Program-made: the position numbers and the translations under genes | Shown here: positions 8,859 to 16,678 of the stretch, piece by piece | Layout: every line of letters starts with the position of its first letter | Position numbering within the stretch: position 1 is the first letter of the stretch | The notes under the pieces: generated by a model | Database searches by the model: none | The model's input: the letters and a program-made list of their open reading frames with translations, nothing else | Told to the model about the DNA's origin: nothing | Assembly: GCA_947396885.1 (NCBI GenBank) | Contig: OX377205.1 | Location: forward strand, 61,104,969-61,168,968 | Source: Heligmosomoides polygyrus polygyrus | Taxonomy: Eukaryota; Nematoda; Chromadorea; Rhabditida; Heligmosomidae | DNA: 64,000 bases | Direction of reading: 5' to 3'

Positions 8859-9880
8859 GACAGATAATGGAGGAGCGCATACGATGTGCAAAGCTAATTA
8901 TCATCGTATTTATAGATTTCCTGGCAGCGTTCGATAGCGTCTATTGGCCAGCTCGGACGGCAATGGAATCAGAACATATTGCACCGAAAATTGTACGACT
9001 GCTACAAGAGACCTACGCCAACTGCTCCAGCTTCGTCCGTGTACGTGAAGGAACACAAAACGCGTTTTCAATTCGATCTGGTGTAAGGCAAGGATGCGTG
9101 TTGTCACCGTTGCTGTTCAATATCGTTGTGGATGCAATTATGCGGAAGGTGTTTAGCGGACGACAAGGAGTTCAAATTGGAGATAATCAGTTCGTTACGG
9201 TCCTCACGTTCGCTGACGATATTGCTATCTTAGCAGACACTGATGCAGAGGCAAATGATATTCTTCGAGAAATCGCCGCTATTGTTCTTCCATACAGGCT
9301 AATTATAAACGCTGAAAAGACAAAAGGGCTCACAACTGATGGCTCACCATGTACACTCTACTAGGACAACTCCCAGATCGAAGTCGCGGAGTTCAAGTAC
9401 CTTGGTTCTATAGTGCAGCAGAACAAAGTCTCATGCACCGCAGAAATCCACAGCAGAATTGGCAAGGCTGCGATGGCCTTCAGCTCACTAACCTGGTGTC
9501 TATGGAGGAGACGCAACGTGTCGTTCTCAACAAAAATGCGCGTATTTCGGTCTATTGCGATGCCAATATTGCTTTATTGTGCGGAAACATGGGTACTTCT
9601 GAAAGTTGATGTGCAAAAGCTAGAGGTCTTCCACATGAGGTGCCTAAGACGTACACTAAACGTCTGAATTGGTGATAGGATTGAAAACGACAACATCCGC
9701 AAGTCCTGCTGCAACCAGCCCACTGTGGAATTTGAAATCCGAAAACGCAGGCTAAGGTGGTTCGAACATGTAAGTCGAATAGCGGCTCAACGAATACCCA
9801 ACAAATTGCTGCGAAGAATCAGACCGAGTGAATGGAAAGTCCAGCGAGCTGCACCAAAGAAGACGTGGATAAAACAAATA
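8859..9880 (+). pseudogene. Second non-LTR reverse transcriptase, 3' part
   Basis: Continuation of the reverse transcriptase split by the Tc5-like insertion. From the ATG at 8867 the frame is open for 165 codons and contains FIDFLAAFDSV (residues 15-25, first catalytic aspartate), GVRQGCVLSPLLFN (72-85) and FADDIAIL (115-122, the YxDD-type box, about base 9209). The frame breaks at 9361, just after a TDGSPCTLY motif. The family continues in another frame with EFKYLGSIVQQNK (about 9390-9430) and SIAMPILLYCAETW (about 9550), stops at 9665, and is followed by the C-terminal RRLRWFEHV motif near 9746. Homology ends near 9880, before the family's expected C terminus, exactly where a satellite-like segment begins. 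Catalytic residues are kept but the gene is dead. Confidence 0.85.
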
Positions 9881-9885
9881 AAACC

Positions 9886-9982
9886 TAGCCATGGTTGCTT
9901 CCTCTGCCAGCACCCGTCGCCGGCACCTCACGCTGGACGTGCGAGTCACGTCAGGCTTGCCGGCTTTGGGAATGGCGGGCCG
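9886..9982 (-). repeat. Solitary diverged monomer of the 127-bp satellite
   Basis: Read on the minus strand, this segment follows the satellite that fills 16.7-64 kb: a GGCCCGCCATTCCC block, then AAAGCCGGCAAGCCTG, CGTGACTCGCACGTCCAGCG, GCCGGCGACGG-like text and GCTGGCAGAGGAAGCA. It differs at many positions and lacks about 10 bases in the GTACGGCGCCGGC region. It lies in the opposite orientation to the array and begins where the retrotransposon homology stops. The GTACCCGAAGCCGGCGACC that follows (9982-10000) resembles a second satellite fragment. Confidence 0.75.
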
Positions 9983-10000
9983 TACCCGAAGCCGGCGACC

Positions 10001-10200
10001 TTCCGTCGGCCATCATAATCACGGAGCACCACTCCGATCGATTAAGTCTGAGAGGGAGCAGGCGAGACGATCGATAATAGCGATGGATATAACGTCTGAG
10101 AGGAAACCGATATCAGCTCTCAAAATATCAATCATATCGGTCGGTATTGATTGCCTGTGCGAAACTTCGTCATGGTGGTGATTTCCTGATCGGCCTATAA
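10001..10200. repeat. ATCGAT-rich repeat family, copy A
   Basis: It contains the family words TCGGCCATCATAATCACG, CACTCCGATCGATTAAGTCT and GAGAGG, followed by a GATATAACGTCTGAGAGG block, AATATCAATCATATCGGTCG and GTATTGATTGCCTGTGCG. The same words in the same order recur at 11089-11245, 11385-11460 and 11527-11700. No coding signal; probably a degenerate transposon or old repeat. Confidence 0.6.
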
Positions 10201-10390
10201 TATGCTTGGACGACGCTGCGACCCGTCACCGATGTCGCCGACGCCAACGTTGCCACATACTCGTCGGTACCGTCGTCGACGTTGTCGACAGATTCTGTGG
10301 CGGCCTCGGCGACGTCGGCGACGTCGTCGGGGAGAGCACTGGAGCGCAGTGTACTGATAAAGTACGGGCTGGTGTTGAGCATTCAACGAC
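10201..10390. other. GACGTCG-rich low-complexity stretch
   Basis: Dense in GACGTCGTCG, GTCGGCGACG and CGTCGTCGACGTTGTCG. Open frames of 60-90 codons exist on both strands because of this composition. A related GACGTCGGCGACGTC stretch lies at 11069-11105, again directly next to an ATCGAT-family block, so the two belong to one repeat. Confidence 0.5.
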
Positions 10391-11050
10391 TATTGATTTA
10401 TCGATTTAACGAATTTACCGGCACTTTCCTTAAATTTCTTTATTGGAGTTTAGCAAAGGCCTTCCTTTTTCGTTCAATCGCATTGAAATTAAATTTATGG
10501 GAAAATTTTCGAAATTCACAGAAAAATTTATCTCTTACTTAGTGTAAATCGAGTTTCGAAAAAGCGGGGTTTGCAGCATCATTTGAGAAAGCAAGGAAAC
10601 GCTACTTCTTTGAATCAGTTTCTCTACCGCCGTTTCGTATTTTTCTGTTTCAAGGCCGTCTTTCATATTTTGGCTGCTTCGTATCAGTTATTCCCAATTC
10701 GTCACCGTTCTCTTCACGTTTTCGGTTTTCTTCACAGGTTTATTTTGTGTTATTTCGGGAAGAAAGCGAAAAGACCTAGAAAACGCGAATAAAACGGGTG
10801 AGAATGACAGAGAATCGAAGAAAGGTGCCATGCGAAGGGAACGTAAGGAATAGGCTCTCATTCCCTCCACAAACACTGTGTTCCAGCAAGCTGAACGGAT
10901 TTTCATACAGCATTAGACAATGGTTGTGAGACGAACCATAAAAGACCGTTGAGATTGGTGTTCGCAAGACGGGTGTTGTAAGGTCCGATGGAGATGATGG
11001 CAGTGCTAGAAGAAGAAGCAACCCACAATCAAAATACTCCATCAGAGGTA
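10391..11050. other. AT-rich, no gene recognised
   Basis: T- and A-rich sequence with short open frames (for example 73 codons at 10571-10792 and 119 codons on the minus strand at 10776-11135). None has a recognisable domain or motif. Confidence 0.4.
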
Positions 11051-11260
11051 ATTTGCTCCCACCCTTGGATGACGTCGGCGACGTCCCCACAGACGTCGTC
11101 GACGATCGATCAAGTCTGGAGAGAACCGATAGCACCGCTCAAGAATGGATAATATCGATCGATATTGATTGTCTGAGCGACTATAGTAGGATCCACCTGA
11201 TGGAAACACCTTTTACCTGGTCGGCCTTCCGTAGGCTATCATAATCACATCACCCACTGC
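11051..11260. repeat. ATCGAT-rich repeat family, copy B
   Basis: GACGTCGGCGACGTC text, then GATCGATCAAGTCTGGAGAG, AATATCGATCGATATTGATTG, TCTGAGCGAC and CCTGGTCGGCCTTCCG, ending in GGCTATCATAATCACATCA. Order and spacing parallel 10020-10330, although the GACGTCG part lies before rather than after. Confidence 0.6.
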
Positions 11261-11353
11261 CTTGAACTTTTTGAGTGCATAGCGCGATCCAGTCTTTTGG
11301 TGTGGCCTATAAACTTTGAAATCAATTTGAACGTCTTCCAAATCGAGACGAGA
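11261..11353 (+). repeat. Partner of a compound direct/inverted repeat
   Basis: Bases 11263-11298 (TGAACTTTTTGAGTGCATAG followed by GCGCGATCC) recur in direct orientation at 11717-11752. The next block, 11303-11353, recurs in inverted orientation at 11829-11875 (TCGTCTCGATTTGGAAG and GATTTCAAAGTT). The rearranged order suggests breakage or nested insertion of an older repeat. Confidence 0.6.
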
Positions 11354-11384
11354 TAGATCGTCTGATCGAGATCTGAGCTAATCA

Positions 11385-11700
11385 CGCAACACCCACTCCG
11401 ATCGATGAAGTGTGAGGGGCAGTAGTCGATAGATCGTTCAGTCGATCAATATCAATCAATATTAGAGTAGATCATTAGCGTAGTGCTGTCGTTTCTCTCT
11501 CAAACTTCCTAGATCTGGGCCATAGTCACGCACACCCACTCCCAATCGATCAAGTCTGAGAGAGAACCAATAACATAAGTGAAACGATCGATAATATCGA
11601 TCGATATAAGGTCTGAAGAGAAGCCGATATTTACCTGTTAGACTTTGCATCGGCCATCATAATTACACAACACCAACCAGATCGATTAAGCCTGAGTCAA
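11385..11700. repeat. ATCGAT-rich repeat family, copies C and D
   Basis: Two more blocks: 11385-11460 (CACCCACTCCGATCGATGAA, then TCGATAGATCG) and 11527-11700 (CACCCACTCCCAATCGATCA, then GATCGATAATATCGATCGAT and AAGGTCTGAAGAGAAGCCGA). The second is followed by another GGCCATCATAATTACACAAC and GATCGATTAAGCCTGAG. Confidence 0.6.
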
Positions 11701-11870
11701 TCAAATGAACGTTGCGTTGAACTTTTTGAGTGCATGGCGCGATCCATTCTTTCGATACAGTTTTTTTTCTCAAAAAATAAATAAATATTCTGACCATCTT
11801 GAAGACTGTAGTTTAACCTGTAAGAAGCTCGTCTCGATTTGGAAGGTGTTAAATTTGATTTCAAAGTTCA
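11701..11870. repeat. Second partner of the compound repeat
   Basis: Direct match to 11263-11298 at 11717-11752 and inverted match to 11303-11353 at 11829-11875. In between is A/T-rich sequence with an AAAAAATAAATAAATA run. The LTR retrotransposon begins at the end of this block. Confidence 0.55.
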
Positions 11871-11874
11871 TAGG
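11871..11874 (+). repeat. Target-site duplication TAGG, left
   Basis: TAGG lies immediately before the left LTR and again immediately after the right LTR at 15257-15260. A 4-bp duplication fits many LTR retrotransposons. Confidence 0.65.
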
Positions 11875-12245
11875 TGTGGTTGTTCAATGGTTCCATTGAC
11901 GCCCAATTAGTTACTGGTATTCCCAGTGTCTCTTCGAAGTGGAGACTGGCCGTTGACTATTCCGCGGTACGAGGAACACAACTTAGATAGCAAGTTTATG
12001 GTGAACACAAAATCAATGGTGAGGCAAACAGTGGAGCTGCTGGAGTCGTGCGTGAGATCCTTGTCGCTCGAATCTGCTCCTTATATGCACATCCGTTCAT
12101 CAGGGCGTGGCTAAATTCAAATAGAAGAGTGGAAGACGGTGGGGCAGGCGATGACCTCTCCCGACGGTGGTGTATCCGCCGGTCATTCCACCGTGGGCAC
12201 CGTCAACAGCATGGATTACGGTAGGGAAGTGAGCCCAACCCAACA
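11875..12245 (-). repeat. 3' LTR (left copy, 371 bp)
   Basis: A direct match to 14898-15256, starting TGTGGTTGTTCAATGG on the plus strand and ending CCCAACCCAACA. It keeps the 12 bases near 12216-12227 that are missing from the other LTR. The last 14 codons of the Gag-protease frame fall inside it. Confidence 0.85.
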
Positions 12246-14068
12246 TGGGGGCCCTCTGGAAATAGGCGTTTCCACCACGCCGAACCAACACCTCCCGGGC
12301 TTTCCGCGTCTTCCGCGCATAGATTTCCTTTCACCGGAATATCATCAATCTCCTGTGGCACACTTACCAAGTGGTCGGAAGAAATTCTATAATATTCTTC
12401 ATTAACACCGACTGAAGCGATTAGAGCGGGATTCGCGCTTGCTTCTACAGTTTTGAGAGGACCTGACCGGTCCGTTACCAACTCGGGATGTCGAGGCCTT
12501 CCCTCCTCTCCAGGGAGCTTCATGCAAACCCTGTTTCCGGGCATAAAAACACCCGCTTTTCCGGTTATTAGTCGTTCGTTGTAGTCCGACTTCATGTGGT
12601 CATTTGATAGGGTAACCCCATCTCTCGATCCCATATTGCAACAGGGTATCTTGACTAGCGTGACTTCTGGTGTAACGAACACTCCTTTAGTAGCATTTGC
12701 TACCATCAGCGGGCCTACCGCACTCCGCGGAAGGGCCTGTGTTGTAGAAAGATTAAGCTGGATGCCTAATGCACTTAGAACATTCGTTCTTAATAGAAGG
12801 GTAGCACTCCTGCCTTTCTGAACGTGCATGATTACTCGAGCTTTGCCAGCTCCATGGATCCTTACATCAGCTTTAACCATACCTGAGAAGTCCATTTGCG
12901 TACCTGATGCGTCAAACACCTTCCGCTTTTGGTCATTGCTAACCAATTCCACTTCCTTATCGATGTCGAAGCCTCGACTCTTCGCCAGTTTCAGAAGGCC
13001 TGCTGGAAGGATCGAGATTACCGATCCAGTATCCATTAGGGCTTCCACTTCGATTCCGAAGATCACCGCATTAACTAGGGTCGGTTTACCCACCGCACCA
13101 AGTTCTTGAACATCGCCTCTACTTCGGGCGCTCACTGCACCACACCATTCTTCAACGAATGTTGACATCGCTCTACTTGTCGAAGGCTCCCTGGTGGGTC
13201 GCCTATTTGACCTCTGCCCTGTTTCGCCAACGGGGTCATGTCTTGGGGGCGTCCTGGGACGGCAGTTTGCAGCGTAGTGGCCTTCCTTCCCACATTTGTA
13301 GCACTGCTGGGTCCTTTCCCCATGATTTGACGTTTCCGCCTCTTCACCAGATACACGCTTTTTGAAAAGTTTTGGTTCTTCCGAGGATTCGTATTTCCTA
13401 GGCTTCACTACGTGGGTCTTTTCCAGGCGAAGTGCAACGCCTTTGACCATTCCGTACGCCTTGTCACCATGTGCGTCGAGTGCCGCTAACATGTGATACG
13501 AATCTTTCCAGTCTTCCAAGATGGAGTACAACTTTGAAGCGAGATGGAAATCCCAACTATCGCTCGGGTGTATTTGCCTGGAAATTTCCTCCTTGCGACA
13601 GCAAAAATCGCTAACCGATTCGCTGTTACCTATTGCAAGATTGTCCCAATCTCTCATCAGTTTCAACTTTTCGCAAGGGTTCCTTCGCGCTTCTTTAAGC
13701 GCGAGGACCACCCTGTTTAAACTGTCTTTCCTAACGCGGTCCGGTAGGCCTTTGTACGTCGATCGTGCCGATCCTACTAGGTGATTCACCAGTATGTCGC
13801 GCCGATCCCGGTCTGACCACACTGTAGACGGATATTTCACATCTACTGAACGAAGGAAATCACTTAGTGAATTCTTTCCATCATACTTGACGATAGCCGC
13901 CACGCTCTGTGCTTTAAACACTTCCTTAAAAACACTGAGCATCCCATCGACAGAACGGGAAATGGCGCTAGCTTGTGAGCTCCCCTCACTACCGTATGCG
14001 CTTTGCATAGCTGCAGCGGACTCAGCTACTGTCGATCCGCTGGAGGAGCTCCGAGACGATTGTGTCAA
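12203..14068 (-). pseudogene. Gag-protease ORF of the LTR retrotransposon (about 620 codons)
   Basis: An open frame on the minus strand; the coordinate given begins at a TTG, and the frame is actually open further upstream, so the true start is probably in the ORF at 14167-14919. Residues are counted from the TTG. A Ser-rich N terminus is followed by a Gag capsid-like helical region at about 50-215, with YDGKNSLSDFLRSVD-type and LVGSARSTYKGLP-type segments. A CCHC zinc knuckle has C256, C259, H264 and C269 (CYKCGKEGHYAANC). A retroviral-type aspartic protease has the DTG triad at 346-348 within ALMDTGSVISILP and a second hydrophobic motif, LLLRTNVLSALG, near 424-435. The C-terminal 180 residues resemble the linker before a reverse transcriptase, but the frame then enters the 3' LTR and stops. 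The catalytic motif and knuckle are intact. The pol deletion makes the element dependent on helpers. Confidence 0.75.
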
Positions 14069-14166
14069 CCTCTCACTGGAGATTGACCTCTGGTGCCTCT
14101 CCCTCCTAACGTTCGTTGCGTGGAACGCAACCTGAGTGCTCTGGACTGGTCCGTTCTTGACTTTCT

Positions 14167-14919
14167 TCAGTGTTGAGAGGTGTTTCCCGAGAGCTGACCA
14201 GTCAACTGGGCGTTTTTCCGCACCGCGAGAACAGTTTGCCGGCGATCCGCACGGTCGTTGTTCTCCTCCTTTTGTCCGCTGTTCATCAGCCTGTTCGTGA
14301 GCTCACTCACTTGGTCTTGCAATTCGCTGTTTAGAGTCCTTAGAGTCTCCAAGGTTGATCCCTGTTCTTGCAATCGCAGCCTAATCGCGTCTGCTTCCAG
14401 ACCTTGTGCTCTTACAACCGTAGCTTCTTGCGAAGTCTCGCAGCCAAGTTCTGTCGCTAAACATTCCATTAGTGCGCTATTATGACCCGCAATTGGCAAC
14501 ACTGTGCGCAATTCTTCCGGTGTCATATTAATTTCCGCAAAAATGCTTGCTCCAGCTTGGTTTTGGACTAATCTAGCCCTTTTCTTAGCGATGTGAACGG
14601 TACCGCGGACAGCATCCAGAATGTTCTGCTTGTTCTGAGCAGAAATGTTCCGGATTTGGTCGTCAAGTGTCTCATCTAACCGTGAGACAATATGGTCAAA
14701 CGCGGCCTCTAATCGAGCATCGCCTTGACTCATATCGACTTCTGTCCTGGCATCCGTGGTGTTATCCACTGCCATTTGTACCGGACTGAGTGCTCGTTCC
14801 GCAGCAATGTTGCCGCTCCTTCTGCTCATGGCAGAAGGCGCCCGCACACTACGGTTATCTTGGCTAGTCGCTCCGACTTCGGTAGGATTGGCCCCCATGT
14901 GGTTGTTCAATGGTTCCAT
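14167..14919 (-). pseudogene. Upstream Gag-like coiled-coil ORF (250 codons)
   Basis: This frame opens at an ATG in the 5' LTR (a second ATG, at codon 8, straddles the LTR boundary) and ends at 14167. The product is polar, with an N-terminal Ser/Asn/Arg-rich part, a region around residues 65-125 rich in Asp, Arg and Ile, and a likely coiled coil at about residues 175-215 (LRLQEQGSTLETLRTLNSEL and following heptads). I recognise no enzymatic domain. It is probably the N-terminal part of Gag. The frame shared with the downstream Gag-protease ORF is one base back (-1) and stays open across the last part of this ORF, reading a sensible Trp-containing segment. The two were therefore probably one protein, separated by a one-base indel or joined by -1 slippage near the AAAAA run at about 14213-14217. 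Confidence 0.6.
14880..14897 (-). promoter_or_regulatory. Candidate primer-binding site
   Basis: Directly inside the 5' LTR the minus strand reads TGGGGGCCAATCCTACCG. Starting with TGG at the LTR edge is the hallmark of a site complementary to the CCA end of a tRNA primer. I cannot name the tRNA without comparison. The last LTR base plus the first two bases here also form an ATG in the coiled-coil frame. Confidence 0.45.
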
Positions 14920-15256
14920 TGACGCCCAATTAGCTACTGGTATTCCCAGTGTCTCTTCGAAGTGGAGACTGGCCGTTGGCTATTCCGCGGTACGAGGAAC
15001 ACAACTTAGATAGCAAGTTTATGGTGAACACAAAATCAATGGTAAGGCAAACAGTGAAGCTGCTGGAGCCGTGTCTGAGACCCTTGTCGCTCGAATCTGC
15101 TCCTTATATGCACATCCGTTCATCAGGGCGTGGCTAAATTCAAATAGAAGAGTGGAAGACGGTGGGGCAGGCGATAACCTCTCCCGGCGGTGGTGTATCC
15201 GCCGGTTATTCCACCGTGGGCACCGTCAACAGCATGGAATTGAGCCCAACCCAACT
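14898..15256 (-). repeat. 5' LTR (right copy, 359 bp)
   Basis: A direct match to the left LTR with about a dozen base differences and a 12-bp deletion near 15238. The transcription start for the minus-strand element should lie inside it; I do not identify a promoter motif with confidence. The upstream coiled-coil frame has its first ATG (14917-14919) inside this LTR. Confidence 0.85.
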
Positions 15257-15260
15257 TAGG
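15257..15260 (+). repeat. Target-site duplication TAGG, right
   Basis: Partner of the TAGG at 11871-11874. Confidence 0.65.
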
Positions 15261-15597
15261 GCAGTTTGAAAGAGTGTTGAACTTAATTTAAAGGTCTCCA
15301 TTTCGACGTGAAAATCATGCAAAGGTCATCATATGCTGTTGCTAATGTGTAGGGAGCTGGATGAAGAAGGATACACTAGCAAGAACGGGCAAAGCAGAAG
15401 CAAGCGGTGCGGCGCATCGACGTCCTTCATCACAGGTCATGGTATGTGAGCCGTCCCGCGGCGCAGGCCTCTTCCGCAACGCTCCACGTGTTCGCTGAAC
15501 CTGGCAGTGGCGGCTCGTCATAGTCGTGGTGACGTCTTGCGAAACCTCATCAAGTGGGTTTTCTTTGATGACCACCCAGCAGTGGAAACGTGGTGGT
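15261..15597. other. No gene recognised
   Basis: Flank beyond the LTR element. A 102-codon minus-strand frame (15342-15650) shows no recognisable domain. Confidence 0.4.
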
Positions 15598-15673
15598 CGT
15601 AAACACCGCGTGGTTAATAAACACCACCGGTAGCAGTGGCTGCCTGCCACGCTGCCACGATGTGGTGTTTACG
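15598..15673. repeat. Imperfect hairpin
   Basis: CGTAAACACCGCGTGG at 15598-15613 pairs imperfectly with CCACGATGTGGTGTTTACG at 15655-15673, with an inner AGCAGTGGC/GCCACGCT pairing. It may be a short foldback element. Confidence 0.5.
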
Positions 15674-15874
15674 GTTAGCGGCTGCGAACGGCTGTGTGTC
15701 CACTGTCACTACTCAGTGGGAATGTCACCAGTCAGTGATTCATGCCTCTTTGCTTTATATAATAGGATTACATGATACATGATTTATGTGTTCGTATGGG
15801 TGACGAGTCGCTTTCGTCGCGAACTATGAAAGGCGAACACGACGGCAATCTCCTCAATAGGCCTACGTTTTACT

Positions 15875-15954
15875 TCGGCGACGCTGTTGTCGGCGACAGT
15901 GTTACGCGGGCTGCTTCGCAGTGCGTAGCAGCCCGCGCAACACAGCGTCGCCGA
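15875..15954. repeat. 80-bp cruciform-like inverted repeat
   Basis: The left arm, TCGGCGACGCTGT plus TGTTACGCGGGCTGCT, pairs with AGCAGCCCGCGCAACACAGC and GTCGCCGA on the right, around a short TCGCAGTGCGT loop. The left arm carries about 12 extra bases (TGTCGGCGACAG), which form a smaller hairpin of their own. Confidence 0.7.
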
Positions 15955-15958
15955 CGCG

Positions 15959-15977
15959 TCATCATCATCATCATCAT
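15959..15977 (+). repeat. (ATC)n microsatellite
   Basis: About six TCA/ATC units in a row directly after the cruciform sequence. Confidence 0.85.
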
Positions 15978-16026
15978 TACCATATATAATCGAGAGAGGC
16001 ATGAGTCACTGTCCGACGACATGTTT

Positions 16027-16118
16027 GCACTCTTATGTGAAGCCAATGTGCACTCTTATGTGAAGCCAGCATGCACTCTTAAGTGAAGCCAACATGCACT
16101 CTTATGTGAAGCCGGCCG
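16027..16118 (+). repeat. 23-bp tandem repeat, four copies
   Basis: Units beginning GCACTCTTATGTGAAGCCA start at 16027, 16050, 16073 and 16096. A fifth, degenerate GCTGCTATGAAGCC follows near 16123. It grades directly into the 9-bp minisatellite. Confidence 0.85.
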
Positions 16119-16135
16119 CGCACGCTGCTATGAAG

Positions 16136-16418
16136 CCCGCCGCGTGCGCTGCGTTCGCTACGTCCGCTGCGTCGACTGCGTACGCTGCGTCCGCTACGTC
16201 CGCTACGTCCGCTGCGTCTGCCGCATCCGCTGCGTTCGCTGCGTCGGCTGCGCTCAAGCTTGCCACGTCCGCCGCGCTCAAGCGAGCCGCGCTCGCCGCG
16301 TCCGCCGCGATAAGTCCGCCGCGTCCGCTGCGCCCGCCGCGTCTGCCGCGCTAAGTCCGCCGCGTCAGCTGCGCCCGCCGCGCTAAGTCCGCCGCGTCCG
16401 CTGCGCCCACCGCTTCCG
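16136..16418 (+). repeat. 9-bp GC-rich minisatellite
   Basis: About thirty degenerate units of the CGTCCGCTG type (variants CGTTCGCTG, CGTCTGCCG, CGCTCAAG). Because 9 is a multiple of 3, each frame stays open and encodes monotonous Ala/Ser/Thr, Arg/Cys/Val or (minus strand) Arg/Ser/Gly text. I do not think it is a gene, since no non-repeat coding sequence adjoins it. Confidence 0.8.
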
Positions 16419-16678
16419 AGGATGTTTACTGCTGACGGCGCATGAACTGTCGATGGTGGCATGTTGATCCCATCTAATGTGTTTATGAACAGAGATGCAA
16501 AGCAGAGAACATTGTGCGATTGCTCTCGGTACGGGTTCATTCACCTTCACCCTCCATTTTCACTTCTTTTTTACATCCGTCCCTTACTCCATTTTCGTCT
16601 GCATTTATGTATTTTCACACTGCCGCTGACCTTTTCCTCACCCATTTTCATTTCTGTGTCAATCTATGCACATGCTAT
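16419..16678. other. Non-repeat bridge to the satellite array
   Basis: Pyrimidine-rich sequence (CACCTTCACCCTCCATTTTC and similar) without recognised genes. It ends where the satellite monomers start at about 16,679. Confidence 0.5.

Larger units (their letters stand above)
11875..15256 (-). mobile_element. LTR retrotransposon, Gag-protease only, lacking reverse transcriptase and integrase
   Basis: Two direct repeats of 371 and 359 bp flank a 2.65-kb interior read on the minus strand. Read in that direction the LTR begins TGTTGGGTTGGG and ends CCACA, the usual TG...CA form; the first base of the 5' LTR is changed to A. The LTRs differ by about a dozen substitutions and a 12-bp indel, so the insertion is not very recent. 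The interior encodes a coiled-coil ORF and then a protein with a Gag-like region, one CCHC zinc knuckle and an aspartic protease. That order, and the style of Gag, suggest Ty3/Gypsy, although Bel/Pao cannot be excluded without a polymerase. The Gag-protease frame runs directly into the 3' LTR, so reverse transcriptase, RNase H and integrase are absent. The copy would depend on enzymes from another element. Confidence 0.85.

Noticed and set aside
10195..10409. Small genes in the GACGTCG-rich stretch
   Set aside because: Overlapping frames on both strands with Val/Asp or Arg-rich text follow the repeated GACGTCG words only.
12100..15256. Infectious endogenous retrovirus with envelope
   Set aside because: No envelope-like frame, signal peptide or polymerase is present. 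The interior holds only Gag and protease of a retrotransposon.
16094..16540. Ala-rich or Arg/Gly-rich protein gene at the minisatellite
   Set aside because: All frames are open because the repeat unit is 9 bp; no non-repetitive coding sequence flanks it.
1..16678. tRNA, rRNA or spliced-leader RNA genes
   Set aside because: I found no cloverleaf with A and B box patterns, no rRNA core sequence and no SL1-like sequence on either strand by reading. Covariance-model scans would be decisive.
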